Source of the DNA: Chitinophaga pinensis
Lineage (GTDB): Bacteria > Bacteroidota > Bacteroidia > Flavobacteriales_D > Crocinitomicaceae
Direction of reading: 5' to 3'
Assembly: GCA_943324565.2 (NCBI GenBank)
Contig: CALPMC020000018.1
Span: 1 to 39,882, forward strand
Length of the DNA stretch: 39,882 nucleotides
Shown piece after piece: positions 17,376 to 25,655 of the stretch. Within the stretch, counting starts at the first letter, position 1. Each line of letters starts with the position of its first letter. The notes beneath the pieces are model-generated. The model was given only the letters and a program-made list of their open reading frames with translations. It did not search any database and was not told the DNA's origin. The translations under genes were made by a program, and so were the position numbers.

Positions 17376-17383
17376 TACCTTCG
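17376..17383 (+). promoter_or_regulatory. TACCTTCG element, 7 nt from the histidine kinase start
   Basis: This fits the TAnnTTYG variant of the Bacteroidota -7 element. Only TACCTCT separates it from the ATG at 17391, so the transcript would be leaderless or nearly so. Confidence 0.5.
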
Positions 17384-17390
17384 TACCTCT

Positions 17391-18911
17391 ATGGACATCT
17401 ATTCTTCCAAACAACGCTGGAAAATCGCACTGATTTTAATTTCATTGCTAATCATTGGTACATCGCTGTTTGTGTCTAATTCGATGGTTTCAAAAATTGC
17501 TGAACGCGAACGCGACAAAGCCAAACAATGGGCAGACGCTATCAAGAAAAAAGTGGAATTAGTGAAGTTAACGACACAGATTTTCACTGCACTTCGAGAA
17601 AAAGAGCGCGAAAAAATCCAAACAGTGGTTGATGCGCAATTAACGATTCTAAATCCCTCCGATTTATCGCTGAATCAAGACATTGACTTTGCACTAAAAA
17701 TCATTGAATCCAACAAAGATATTCCTGTTATTCTCTTGAATGACGACGGAACGCTTTCTCAACATCGGAATCTGCCAAAAAGTACAACAAATGACTCAAT
17801 TCCAAGCGATAATGAAATCGTTACATTAGCAAACGATTGGAAAAAAGAAGGACGATTTTTCACGATTACGGTTTTTGGTGATATGAAAATGGATTTTGTC
17901 TTTGGTGTTTCGAGTGAATTATTGCGATTAGAACACGAAAGCGACTCTTTGATAAAATCGTTTAACAAAGAATTGATTACCAATAAAACGCTGATTCCTG
18001 TTTTGTTGATGGACCAAAACAATAAAAAAGTGGAGGCAACAAATCTTCCTAAAAATCAAATTTCAAAGGAAAATCTTTCTAAAACAATTGCAAGCTTTAA
18101 AGAACAAAATGAACCTATTCTAATCAATTTCGGTACAGGAGAAAAAATCTTGTATTTCAGCGATAGTCCTGAGATTAAGCAATTAATTTGGTATCCATAC
18201 ATTCAATTTGGGGTGATGGGTTTAGTCGTTATCGTTGGATATCTGATGTTTTCTACTTTCCGAAAAGCGGAGCAAAATCAAGTTTGGGCAGGGATGGCAA
18301 AAGAAACAGCGCATCAATTGGGTACTCCCCTATCTTCATTAATGGCTTGGTTGGCCTATTTGGAGTCTTCGAATACCGATCCAATGATTGTCAACGAAAT
18401 GCAAAAAGATCTGGACCGATTAGAAAAAATCACCGACCGCTTCTCTAAAATTGGTTCAGGCGCAAAATTGGTTAATGAAGATTTGGTGGTGACAATAGGC
18501 AACAACCTAGAATATTTGCGCGCTCGTCTTTCTGATAAGGTAAAAATCGTGTTTAAAGTAGTAGACGAAGAACCGATAATTGTTCCTCATAATTCATCTT
18601 TAATTGAATGGGTTGTAGAGAACATCTGTAAAAACGCTGTTGATGCGATGGGAGGAAAAGGTAACCTCACCATTGAAATGCAAAAAGTTCCCGAATGGAT
18701 TCACATCGACATTAGCGACACTGGAAAAGGACTGACTCCTAAACAATTCAAAACGATTTTTCAACCCGGATTTTCAACTAAAAAACGTGGCTGGGGCTTG
18801 GGTTTAACACTTGTGAAACGCATCGTTGAAGAAAACCACAAAGGAAAAGTTTTTGTGATGAAATCCGAAATAGATAAAGGGACGACTTTTAGGATTAGTA
18901 TACCGCTTTAG
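17391..18911 (+). CDS. Membrane sensor histidine kinase (orphan)
   Basis: This is a 506-aa two-component sensor. TM1 (about residues 11-29) and TM2 (about 268-290) flank a ~240-residue periplasmic sensor region that begins with a helical, Lys/Glu-rich stretch (ERERDKAKQWADAIKKK). The kinase core has the H-box AKETAHQLGTPLSSL with His308 as phospho-acceptor, the N-box NICKNAVDAM (about 411), the G1 box DISDTGKGL (about 441) and the G2 box GWGLGLTLVKRIVEE (about 467), followed by a normal C-terminus (KGTTFRISIPL). All catalytic motifs are intact. There is no HAMP or PAS domain I can recognise. No response regulator gene is adjacent, so its partner is elsewhere. The ligand is unknown. Confidence 0.92.
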   Translation: MDIYSSKQRWKIALILISLLIIGTSLFVSNSMVSKIAERERDKAKQWADAIKKKVELVKLTTQIFTALREKEREKIQTVVDAQLTILNPSDLSLNQDIDFALKIIESNKDIPVILLNDDGTLSQHRNLPKSTTNDSIPSDNEIVTLANDWKKEGRFFTITVFGDMKMDFVFGVSSELLRLEHESDSLIKSFNKELITNKTLIPVLLMDQNNKKVEATNLPKNQISKENLSKTIASFKEQNEPILINFGTGEKILYFSDSPEIKQLIWYPYIQFGVMGLVVIVGYLMFSTFRKAEQNQVWAGMAKETAHQLGTPLSSLMAWLAYLESSNTDPMIVNEMQKDLDRLEKITDRFSKIGSGAKLVNEDLVVTIGNNLEYLRARLSDKVKIVFKVVDEEPIIVPHNSSLIEWVVENICKNAVDAMGGKGNLTIEMQKVPEWIHIDISDTGKGLTPKQFKTIFQPGFSTKKRGWGLGLTLVKRIVEENHKGKVFVMKSEIDKGTTFRISIPL

Positions 18912-19148
18912 GATTGTTGATTTTTGATGCTTGATGTTTGATTAGGATTTTTAATCGAAGAAAATCTTTGTAAATCTTTACTCTAAGTAAAACTTTTTAA
19001 CTCTCATCAACTAGTAATGGTTTCAGGTAAATCTTAAAAGATAGAGTCAGTAAAATGTTTTGAATGAGCTTTTTTTGTTCTGAAAAAAATTAATTTTCCT
19101 TGAAAATCCTAACTTTTAAACAAATCAAGCTGAAATTCTCCTAACAGT
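18912..19148. other. Intergenic region between two convergent genes
   Basis: This is 237 bp of AT-rich sequence with a run of short near-repeats (TTGATGCTTGATGTTTGAT) just after the kinase stop. I see no hairpin followed by a T-tract, no ORF and no RNA gene. Confidence 0.5.
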
Positions 19149-19520
19149 TCAAATTTCAATCGATAAAAATCTATCCAATAACATCGCAAAAATTCGCTTA
19201 TCTATTTCTTTTTTCTTTGAATAGTAAAATTGATATTCTGAATTTGTTAAAAGACCGGTTATTTGTCCCAAAAGTTGATTTTTTACCTCTATTTTTGAAA
19301 CAATACCTTTGATTAAAAACCGTCTTCTTTCAGCTGTGAGTTCTTGTTTTAAAAGTTTATCAAGCAGAGGATTGTTACTAACTTCTATTTCAAATATCGC
19401 ATGCTGAAATTTTAAAATTGGACGTAAAACTTCATTTTGAAATCTCTCAATCTCAGTTGTTGTTTTGTTTTCTGTCTCAATTATCGGTCGTAGTTCTTTC
19501 AGTATAGTTTCATTCCTCAT
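19149..19520 (-). CDS. Small uncharacterised helical protein (123 aa)
   Basis: The sequence is highly charged and helical with no signal peptide or membrane segment. Motifs FQNEVLRPILKFQHAIF (about 28-44), GLLTNSEYQFYYSKKKEIDKRIFAMLLDRF (about 89-118) and the overall length match a family of 110-120-aa flavobacterial proteins. From memory, those are often labelled 'glyoxalase' in databases, with no glyoxalase metal-binding residues visible here. I therefore call it uncharacterised. It is a stand-alone gene convergent with the histidine kinase and divergent from gldA, with no clear promoter motif. Coding is supported by the balanced residue use and the recognisable family pattern. Confidence 0.75.
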   Translation of the reverse strand: MRNETILKELRPIIETENKTTTEIERFQNEVLRPILKFQHAIFEIEVSNNPLLDKLLKQELTAERRRFLIKGIVSKIEVKNQLLGQITGLLTNSEYQFYYSKKKEIDKRIFAMLLDRFLSIEI

Positions 19521-19686
19521 AGAACATAAAACACTTTTAATTTAATTGTGTTCATATTTTAAAACTTTAAAATTTCAAAACGTGCGTCTGTGGAAGGTTC
19601 TTAATTATCTGATTCTATTGTCCTATTCGAAATAAATGGAATTGCCATTCAAAACCGCCCTTCGCAATTTTTCAGCAACTTTTCAC

Positions 19687-19694
19687 TAACTTCG
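19687..19694 (+). promoter_or_regulatory. TAACTTCG element, 6 nt from the gldA start
   Basis: This is a TAnnTTYG match; CCCACG separates it from the ATG at 19701. A near-leaderless transcript is implied. Confidence 0.5.
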
Positions 19695-19700
19695 CCCACG

Positions 19701-20600
19701 ATGTCAATAGAGGTAAAAAATTTATTCAAATACTACGGAGAACAAGCTGCGGTTCGCGACGTGAGTTTCTCTGTAAAGAAAGGTGAAATCGTTGGTTTCT
19801 TAGGGCCAAACGGTGCCGGAAAATCAACGACGATGAAAATCATAACGGGCTACATTCCAGCATCTTCGGGTGAAGTGTATGTTTCTGGAATGAAAGTCGA
19901 TGTGGAGAATCTGAAAACGCGACAAATCATTGGTTATTTGCCTGAAAACAATCCACTTTACACAGATATGTATGTGAAAGAATACTTGGAATTTGTGGGT
20001 GGAATTTACAGAATTAAAAATCTGAAATCGCGCGTTGCTGAAATGATTGATGCAGTTGGTTTGGAAGTAGAACAAAACAAGAAAATTGGCGCACTTTCAA
20101 AAGGTTACCGTCAGCGTGTAGGCTTGGCGCAAGCAATTATTCACGATCCAGAAGTATTGATTTTAGACGAACCTACAACAGGTTTGGACCCGAATCAATT
20201 GGTGGAAATTCGCGAGTTGATTAAAAACATTGGGAAAGAAAAAACGGTAATGCTTTCAACGCATATCATGCAAGAAGTTGAGGCGATTTGCGACCGAATT
20301 GTTATCATTTCGAAAGGACAAATTGTTGCCGATGATAAAGCAGCTTCTTTGCAAAAAGAGAATGATCATCAAACGGTTTATGTAGAATTTGACAAACAAG
20401 TTTCCAAAGCGCAATTGACTAAAATTCCTGCAGTTAGAAAAGTGCAATCGGTTCAAAACGGTTGGTTGTTAGAAACGGTGGAAGAAGTTGATTTACGTAA
20501 AGAAGTCGCACAATTTGCACAAAAAGAAAACTGGTTGATTTTGACTTTAAAAATCGAGCAAAAAACATTAGAAGAAGTATTCAAAGAATTAACAAAATAA
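19701..20600 (+). CDS. gldA: ABC transporter ATP-binding protein, GldA-like
   Basis: This is a cytoplasmic ATPase subunit of an ABC-2 type exporter, 299 aa. Walker A is GPNGAGKS (residues 35-42), the Q-loop region is [12 protein letters not shown], the ABC signature is [14 protein letters not shown] (about 133), Walker B/D-loop is [13 protein letters not shown] (about 151) and the H-loop His is in LSTHIMQE. Length and the sequence around [11 protein letters not shown] and [14 protein letters not shown] match GldA, one of three Gld proteins (GldA, GldF, GldG) that form an ABC complex associated with gliding motility in Flavobacterium. No gldF/gldG permease genes are in the window, which is also the case near gldA in some relatives. 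tyrS begins 1 nt after the stop, so the two are co-transcribed. A related generic ABC-2 ATPase remains possible. Confidence 0.85.
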   Translation: MSIEVKNLFKYYGEQAAVRDVSFSVKKGEIVGFLGPNGAGKSTTMKIITGYIPASSGEVYVSGMKVDVENLKTRQIIGYLPENNPLYTDMYVKEYLEFVGGIYRIKNLKSRVAEMIDAVGLEVEQNKKIGALSKGYRQRVGLAQAIIHDPEVLILDEPTTGLDPNQLVEIRELIKNIGKEKTVMLSTHIMQEVEAICDRIVIISKGQIVADDKAASLQKENDHQTVYVEFDKQVSKAQLTKIPAVRKVQSVQNGWLLETVEEVDLRKEVAQFAQKENWLILTLKIEQKTLEEVFKELTK

Positions 20601-20601
20601 A

Positions 20602-21879
20602 ATGCCAACGAACTTTATCGAAGAATTAACATGGAGAGGGATGATTCACGACATCATGCCTGGAACGGAAGAAGAACTTTTAAAACAGCGTTCAAGCGGT
20701 TACATTGGCTTCGATCCAACAGCTGATTCCTTACACGTTGGACATTTGGTGCAAATCATGACGTTGGTTCATTTTCAGCGCGCGGGACACAAACCGTTTG
20801 CGTTAGTTGGTGGTGCAACAGGAATGGTGGGCGATCCTTCAGGGAAATCGCAAGAGCGTAATTTATTGGATGCTGAAACTTTGAATCACAATGTGGCGTG
20901 TGTGAAATCGCAATTGGAAAAATTCTTGGATTTTTCAGGTGAAAATGCAGCTGAAATGGTGAACAATTACGATTGGTTTCAGAACATGAGCTTTTTGGAT
21001 TTCATTCGCGACGTTGGAAAACACATCACTGTAAATTACATGTTATCAAAAGATTCAGTAAAAAAACGCTTGGAAACAGGAATGTCTTTTACTGAATTCT
21101 CCTACCAATTGGTGCAAGGTTACGACTTTTACCATTTGAATCTTCACCACAATTGTATCGTTCAAATGGGCGGTTCAGACCAGTGGGGAAATATCGTTAC
21201 AGGAACAGAATTGATTCGCAGAAAATCAGGAGGAGAAGCGTATGCCGTAACCACACCTTTGATTAAAAAAGCAGACGGAACGAAGTTCGGAAAAACAGAA
21301 GGTGGAAGCGTTTGGCTGGATCCTGAAAAAACGAGTCCGTACCAATTTTACCAATTTTGGTTGAATTCAAGCGATGCAGACTCCGTAAATTACATCCGTA
21401 TTTTTACGTTACGTTCGAAAGAAGAAATTGAAGCATTGGAAACTGAACACAACGAAGCACCGCATTTGCGTCTTCTACAAAAAGCGATTGCAGAAGACAT
21501 TACAACACGTGTTCACGGAGCAGAAGCATTGCATGCAGCGATTGCAGCAAGTAATATTTTGTTTGGAAAATCCACTTCTGACGATTTAAAATCCTTGAGC
21601 GAGAAAGACTTTTTCAGCGTGTTTGAAGGCGTTCCTCAAGCGACCATTTCACGTGAAGAATTCGGTGACGGAATCAGCATCGTGGAAGCAATGGCTGCAA
21701 AAACAAATTTCTTGGCATCTAATGGAGAAGCAAGACGCGAATTGAAAGCAAACGCTATTGCAGTCAACAAAGAAAAAGTTACTGAAAGCTTCGTTATAAC
21801 TGCGGAGCACTTAATCAATAACAAATACGTTTTGCTCGGAAAAGGCAAGAAGAACAATTATATTTTGGTGGTGGAGTAA
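20602..21879 (+). CDS. tyrS: Tyrosyl-tRNA synthetase
   Basis: This is a class I aminoacyl-tRNA synthetase charging tRNA-Tyr with tyrosine. The HIGH-type motif is HVGH (residues 45-48, in [13 protein letters not shown]). The KMSKS loop is KFGKT (about 229-233), as normal for bacterial TyrRS. Tyrosine-binding segments include [19 protein letters not shown] and [15 protein letters not shown]-terminal S4-like RNA-binding region ([17 protein letters not shown]… [16 protein letters not shown]) completes the normal length of 425 aa. It is essential for translation and acts in the cytosol. It is transcribed with gldA (1-nt gap). Its stop codon lies inside a 28-bp direct repeat that leads into a perfect hairpin terminator. 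Confidence 0.97.
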   Translation: MPTNFIEELTWRGMIHDIMPGTEEELLKQRSSGYIGFDPTADSLHVGHLVQIMTLVHFQRAGHKPFALVGGATGMVGDPSGKSQERNLLDAETLNHNVACVKSQLEKFLDFSGENAAEMVNNYDWFQNMSFLDFIRDVGKHITVNYMLSKDSVKKRLETGMSFTEFSYQLVQGYDFYHLNLHHNCIVQMGGSDQWGNIVTGTELIRRKSGGEAYAVTTPLIKKADGTKFGKTEGGSVWLDPEKTSPYQFYQFWLNSSDADSVNYIRIFTLRSKEEIEALETEHNEAPHLRLLQKAIAEDITTRVHGAEALHAAIAASNILFGKSTSDDLKSLSEKDFFSVFEGVPQATISREEFGDGISIVEAMAAKTNFLASNGEARRELKANAIAVNKEKVTESFVITAEHLINNKYVLLGKGKKNNYILVVE

Positions 21880-21930
21880 GTTGCACAGGATTTGGAAAAA
21901 CTGAGTAAGTTGCGCAGGATTTGGAAATCC
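21875..21930 (+). repeat. 28-bp tandem direct repeat spanning the tyrS stop codon
   Basis: GAGTAAGTTGCACAGGATTT at 21875 is repeated as GAGTAAGTTGCGCAGGATTT at 21903, exactly 28 bp later, followed by GGAAA in both. The TAA in the first copy is the tyrS stop. The second copy forms the left arm of the hairpin. Confidence 0.85.
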
Positions 21931-21950
21931 TGCGCAACTTACTCAGTTTT
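21897..21950. terminator. Perfect bidirectional hairpin between tyrS and coaE
   Basis: A 26-bp perfect inverted repeat (left arm 21897-21922, right arm 21925-21950) surrounds only GG, so the real loop will be a few bases wider. Both strands carry A-rich arm starts and T-rich arm ends, fitting a two-way terminator for convergent genes. The right arm overlaps the coaE stop codon (21949-21951) by two bases. Confidence 0.85.
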
Positions 21951-22530
21951 AAACTATTTTCAAGCGCTCAATTACCTCTTCAAGCTGATTCAAAAGCGGA
22001 CTTTCACCATCATTTAAAATTTGTAAAGACGTCATTTTGCGTTTTTCATTATCATTCATTTGATTATTCATCCGCGCTAAAACTTCCTCTTTGGTGATAA
22101 TATCTCTTTTTAAAACACGTTTCAAACGTAATTCTTCAGGTGCATAAACTAAAATTGTAGCATCGAAATTGCGATAAGCACCCGTTTCAAAAAGAATGGC
22201 AGCTTCATTAAAAATTAAATCACTTGATTGCGCTTTTGCCCAATCTTCAAAATCTTGTCGTACAATTGGATGAATTAACTGATTGACTTTCAATCGGAGT
22301 TCGTCATTCGAGAAAATTGCAGTTGCAAGCACTTTTTTGTCTAATTCGCCACCGAAGTAAACATTTTCACCTACGAGGTCAATCAATCCCTGACGAATTC
22401 TAGAATGAGCGTTTGTCAATTCTTTTGAGCGAACATCTGAATAGTAAACAGGATAACCCATTCGCTCGATGATCGTCGCAATAAATGATTTCCCTGAGCC
22501 GATTCCTCCTGTGATTCCGATTCTCTTCAT
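21949..22530 (-). CDS. coaE: Dephospho-CoA kinase
   Basis: This enzyme catalyses the last step of coenzyme A synthesis, phosphorylating the 3'-hydroxyl of dephospho-CoA with ATP. The P-loop is GGIGSGKS (residues 8-15). The CoA-binding segment YYSDVRSKEL replaces the more usual DAD. The family's HPxVR motif is seen in IHPIVRQDFEDWA, and the lid is RLKRVLKRD. Length is typical at 193 aa. A TAACTTCG element lies 5 nt upstream of the ATG. The gene converges on tyrS and shares its terminator hairpin. The DUF4143 ATPase gene lies upstream on the same strand with a 33-nt gap; since coaE carries its own promoter element, co-transcription is optional. Confidence 0.95.
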   Translation of the reverse strand: MKRIGITGGIGSGKSFIATIIERMGYPVYYSDVRSKELTNAHSRIRQGLIDLVGENVYFGGELDKKVLATAIFSNDELRLKVNQLIHPIVRQDFEDWAKAQSSDLIFNEAAILFETGAYRNFDATILVYAPEELRLKRVLKRDIITKEEVLARMNNQMNDNEKRKMTSLQILNDGESPLLNQLEEVIERLKIV

Positions 22531-22535
22531 TGGAA

Positions 22536-22543
22536 CGAAGTTA
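22536..22543 (-). promoter_or_regulatory. TAACTTCG element, 5 nt from the coaE start
   Basis: This is a TAnnTTYG match on the minus strand; TTCCA separates it from the ATG at 22530. Confidence 0.5.
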
Positions 22544-22563
22544 ATTCAATTAAAAATACGCTT

Positions 22564-23838
22564 TCAAAATTTCTTCAAAAATGCTTCTAATTCCCAAGCA
22601 GGGACAAAATAAATTCCATCTTTTTCTTCATAAGGTAATTCATCCATTGTGACAATTAACTTAGGATTGTTGTTTTTAAGTGAAATTAAATTTCCAAACT
22701 CACGATTGTAAGTTTCTTCATTTTCTAGTGTGTAAGCAACTTGAACAAACAAGATTGAATTATTTCTTGTTACTACAAAGTCAATTTCTTTATTGCGCAT
22801 AGCACCCACTTGAACCTTAAAGTTTGATTTCAAGAAATCCAAATAGATACTATTTTCCAAAAGATTCCCAAAACTTGGAGGGGCTGTACCAAATAAATAA
22901 TTCCTAAAAGCTAAATCGTTCAAGTAATATTTAACAGTTCCGCTCAGTAATTCTTTGCCTTTAATGTCATAGCGTTCACACTTATGAATGACGAAAGTCT
23001 GGTTCAGATAATTCAAATAATTTGCAAGTGTTTCGTAATTCGTTTTTCTTTTTTTACTCTCAAAATAATTCATCAAGTTGTTAACCGAAAACAAATTTGA
23101 AACGTTATTTACAACATAGTTAAAGATGTCTAAAAGTAAAGCTGTGTCTTTGATTGAAAAACGCTGAACAATATCACGAAGAATTATCGTATCCTTTAAA
23201 GAAGAAACATAATGATTTTTACTTTCGTCAGTTGGTAAATGAAATAATTCTGGTAAAGCACCTTCCTTCATAAAACGGGAATAGTTTTTCCTTGATTTCT
23301 CTTTTTTCTGAAACGAACAATACTCCTCAAAACGAAACGGTAAGATTTCAAATTTTACGTATCTTCCAGACAATAAGCTTGCTAACTCACCTGAAAGCAA
23401 TTCTGAGTTCGAACCTGTTATAAATAAATCGATTGCTAATGTGAAATCTTGGGATAAAGAATTTACAATTCGTTCCCAGTCTTCGATTTGTTGAATTTCG
23501 TCGATAAAAACATACAATCGTCCTTCGATTTTAAAATGAATTAAGTAATCTTGAATAAGTGCGTTTAAATCCTGATAGTTTTCAAGAAAATCAAAATCCG
23601 TAAATTCCTTGTTAATATATAAGGTGTTTTGTGAAGACACCCCTGTATTTATCAAGTGTTGAATGTATTGTCGAAGCACATAACTTTTCCCAACACGCCT
23701 TTGCCCAACCAACACTTTAACAAGCCTAGAGTCTTTAAATTGAAGTAATTGATCTAAATAATTTTGACGTACAAATCCTGTTTTTATGGTTTGATTCCAA
23801 AAATTATACTTTGCTATTTTGTTGAAATTTTCAGTCAT
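22564..23838 (-). CDS. AAA+ ATPase with C-terminal DUF4143
   Basis: This is a P-loop ATPase of the AAA_14/DUF4143 type. With my start, Walker A is GQRRVGKSY (residues 45-53), Walker B is VFIDEIQQIEDW (about 108), sensor 1 is LFITGSNSELLSGEL, and LLSGRYVKFEILPFRFEEY is the usual following motif. The C-terminal half includes VGAMRNKEIDFVVTRNNSILFVQVAY, a DUF4143 segment with an Asp and Glu pattern like PD-(D/E)XK nucleases (E-x-DFV…QVA), although nuclease activity has not been shown for the family. The ORF track's first codon (23856) is TTG and sits inside a TAAATTTG promoter element, so I start at the ATG at 23838 (424 aa). The function is unknown. These genes are common and patchily distributed, which suggests horizontal mobility. 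Confidence 0.85.
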   Translation of the reverse strand: MTENFNKIAKYNFWNQTIKTGFVRQNYLDQLLQFKDSRLVKVLVGQRRVGKSYVLRQYIQHLINTGVSSQNTLYINKEFTDFDFLENYQDLNALIQDYLIHFKIEGRLYVFIDEIQQIEDWERIVNSLSQDFTLAIDLFITGSNSELLSGELASLLSGRYVKFEILPFRFEEYCSFQKKEKSRKNYSRFMKEGALPELFHLPTDESKNHYVSSLKDTIILRDIVQRFSIKDTALLLDIFNYVVNNVSNLFSVNNLMNYFESKKRKTNYETLANYLNYLNQTFVIHKCERYDIKGKELLSGTVKYYLNDLAFRNYLFGTAPPSFGNLLENSIYLDFLKSNFKVQVGAMRNKEIDFVVTRNNSILFVQVAYTLENEETYNREFGNLISLKNNNPKLIVTMDELPYEEKDGIYFVPAWELEAFLKKF

Positions 23839-23853
23839 AATATATTGATTCGA

Positions 23854-23861
23854 CAAATTTA
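23854..23861 (-). promoter_or_regulatory. -7 element TAAATTTG upstream of the DUF4143 ATPase
   Basis: This is an exact TAnnTTTG match on the minus strand, 15 nt before the ATG at 23838. It overlaps the TTG used as start in the ORF track, which argues against that start. Confidence 0.55.
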
Positions 23862-24062
23862 CTATATTTTCTGATAGAACATAATATTTTGTAATTTTTG
23901 CAATATTTTTAAGTACATCTGAAAATTTTGCACAAAAGACAATAAATTCAAGTGAGAAAAGCGGCTAGTATTTTAAAATTAATAGATCGTAGAATCCTAA
24001 AATTAGTAGGTTATTAATTTAAGTCGCCCTTTTTATTATACATTTTTAAGAATTTAAAATGC
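23862..24062. other. Divergent intergenic region, ATPase / methyltransferase
   Basis: This is about 200 bp of AT-rich sequence. A long imperfect inverted repeat (GAAAAGCGGCT…TTAAAATTAATA against TATTAATTTAAGTCGCCCTTTTT) covers roughly 23955-24035. It is not placed to terminate either divergent gene. I see no ORF or RNA gene. Confidence 0.45.
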
Positions 24063-24070
24063 TAATTTCG
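24063..24070 (+). promoter_or_regulatory. TAATTTCG element, 4 nt from the methyltransferase start
   Basis: This is a TAnnTTYG match; CACA separates it from the ATG at 24075. Confidence 0.5.
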
Positions 24071-24074
24071 CACA

Positions 24075-24809
24075 ATGAATCAAAAAGAGTGGTTTGCGGA
24101 ATGGTTTGACACGAGTTATTATCACCAGTTGTATCAAAACCGCAATGAAGAAGAAGCTGCTTTGTTTATTTCGAACTTATTGCAATTTCTGAATTTACCA
24201 AAATCTTACAACTTATTGGATTTAGCTTGCGGAAAAGGTCGTCATTCAGTGACCTTAAATTCCTTTGGTTACGAAGTTTTAGGTGTTGACTTGGCAGCGA
24301 ATAGCATTCAAGAAGCTTCCAAATTTCAAAATGAATCGCTTTCATTTGCTACACACGACATGCGCGAAGTGATTGAAGACAAAACGTTTGATGCGATTTT
24401 TAATCTTTTTACAAGTTTTGGTTATTTCGACCATGAAAGTGAAAATGAAAAAGTGTGTGCCTCAATCGCAAAAATGCTTGCTCCAAAAGGAAAATTAATC
24501 ATTGATTTTATGAATGCGGAGAAAGTGATTCAACAATTAGTGGCGGAAGAAGTTAAACAAGTTGGAGACTTGGCATTTAATCTAGAGCGACGTTATGACG
24601 GAAAACACATCTACAAAGACATTCGTTTTCAAGATAATGGACAAGATTTTCATTTCACTGAACGTGTTCAAGCTTTGAAACTTGCCGATTTTACACGTTT
24701 ATTGCAAACTGATTTTAACATACTAGCAACTTTCGGGACTTTTGATTTACAAGCTTATTCTCCAACAACCTCCGATCGATTAATCATTATAGCAGAGCGA
24801 AAAATATGA
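24075..24809 (+). CDS. Class I SAM-dependent methyltransferase
   Basis: This is a 244-aa Rossmann-type methyltransferase. Motif I (SAM-binding) is LLDLACGKGRHS at about residue 47, the acidic strand-2 end is VLGVDLA, and motif II/III regions read FDAIFNLFTSFGYFDHE and KLIIDFMNA. The DLACGKGRHS and TSFGYF sequences fit the Methyltransf_25/11 group, whose members methylate small molecules or are unassigned. No target-specific domain is visible. The last 4 nt overlap the start of the ZIP transporter gene (ATGA), so the two are translationally coupled. A functional link between methyl transfer and metal transport is not evident. Confidence 0.88.
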   Translation: MNQKEWFAEWFDTSYYHQLYQNRNEEEAALFISNLLQFLNLPKSYNLLDLACGKGRHSVTLNSFGYEVLGVDLAANSIQEASKFQNESLSFATHDMREVIEDKTFDAIFNLFTSFGYFDHESENEKVCASIAKMLAPKGKLIIDFMNAEKVIQQLVAEEVKQVGDLAFNLERRYDGKHIYKDIRFQDNGQDFHFTERVQALKLADFTRLLQTDFNILATFGTFDLQAYSPTTSDRLIIIAERKI

Positions 24810-25531
24810 ATTTAAGTACGGTATTTATTGGATTATTCGTTTCTGTAATCATTGGTGGAGTTGTGGTTAATTACCTTCACGCTACGAATAAAAATCAGTT
24901 CATTAAACTTGCATTGGCGTTTAGTGGCGGTTTTTTGTTGGCCATTATTTTTCAGCATCTACTTCCTGATTTATACCACGAAGGCGCGGGAGCTATTGGG
25001 GTTTATATTCTAATTGGTTTTCTGGTTCAGTTAATTTTAGAATATTTTTCTGGCGGAATTGAACACGGTCACGTTCACGTGCATCAAGGTCAGCCTTTGC
25101 CTTGGGCCTTGTTTATTTCACTTTCTGTGCATTCTGTCATCGAAGGAATTCCGTTGGGAAATCAATATATGGGCATTGTTTCTGACCACGGTCATGCACA
25201 CGGTTCACTTTTTTGGGGAATCATTTTCCATCAAATTCCAGTTTCAATCGCACTTATGACTTTGTTAATGAGCACCAAACTTTCAACACTTCAATCGTGG
25301 TTGGTTTTAATCGCTTTTGGAATTATGACACCACTTGGAGTATTGCTTGGATTTGCCGTTTCTCCTGAGCAATTAGGAATTGATGTTCACGTAATTTTAG
25401 CAATTGTTGTCGGAATGTTCTTACATATTTCAACAACTATCATTTTTGAAACCACTGAAAACCATAAATTTAACTTGCTGAAATTGGTAAGTATTGTTTT
25501 CGGTTGTGGCTTGGCGATGGTGATGTATTGA
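24806..25531 (+). CDS. ZIP-family divalent metal transporter
   Basis: This is an inner-membrane transporter of 241 aa with about eight hydrophobic segments. ZIP signature residues are present: LSVHSVIEGIPLGNQ in TM4 (about 105-119) and FHQIPVSIALMTLLMS in TM5 (about 141-156), with His, Glu and Asn/His positions that bind the metal. A His-rich loop (HGHVHVHQGQ, about 86-95) and a second (DHGHAHG) lie between helices. The family imports zinc, iron or manganese into the cytosol; which metal cannot be decided here. The gene overlaps the methyltransferase gene by 4 nt and ends before a repeat-rich spacer. No metal-responsive operator was recognised. Confidence 0.9.
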   Translation: MNLSTVFIGLFVSVIIGGVVVNYLHATNKNQFIKLALAFSGGFLLAIIFQHLLPDLYHEGAGAIGVYILIGFLVQLILEYFSGGIEHGHVHVHQGQPLPWALFISLSVHSVIEGIPLGNQYMGIVSDHGHAHGSLFWGIIFHQIPVSIALMTLLMSTKLSTLQSWLVLIAFGIMTPLGVLLGFAVSPEQLGIDVHVILAIVVGMFLHISTTIIFETTENHKFNLLKLVSIVFGCGLAMVMY

Positions 25532-25566
25532 GGAAGAACAGTAAAAAAACATCTTGATTTTCAGTG

Positions 25567-25622
25567 TTTTGTAACAAAGTAAGGGCAATTTTTTCACTTT
25601 CTTGTCACAAAGTAAGGGTAAA
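25567..25622. repeat. Two direct copies of an ACAAAGTAAGGG motif
   Basis: TTGTAACAAAGTAAGGGCAA and TTGTCACAAAGTAAGGGTAA are 33 bp apart and nearly identical. The function is unknown. Confidence 0.7.
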
Positions 25623-25655
25623 TTTATTTTTAGGGTTGAAAAAACAAGCTTTTTT

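Larger units (their letters stand above)
16960..17390. other. 431-bp intergenic region filled by dispersed repeat sequence
   Basis: No coding gene is visible. It holds a weak hairpin, the palindromic repeat element at 17067-17193 (a second copy begins at 39800), an adjoining repeat segment to about 17305 with two further inverted repeats, and the promoter of the histidine kinase at the right end. Confidence 0.75.
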
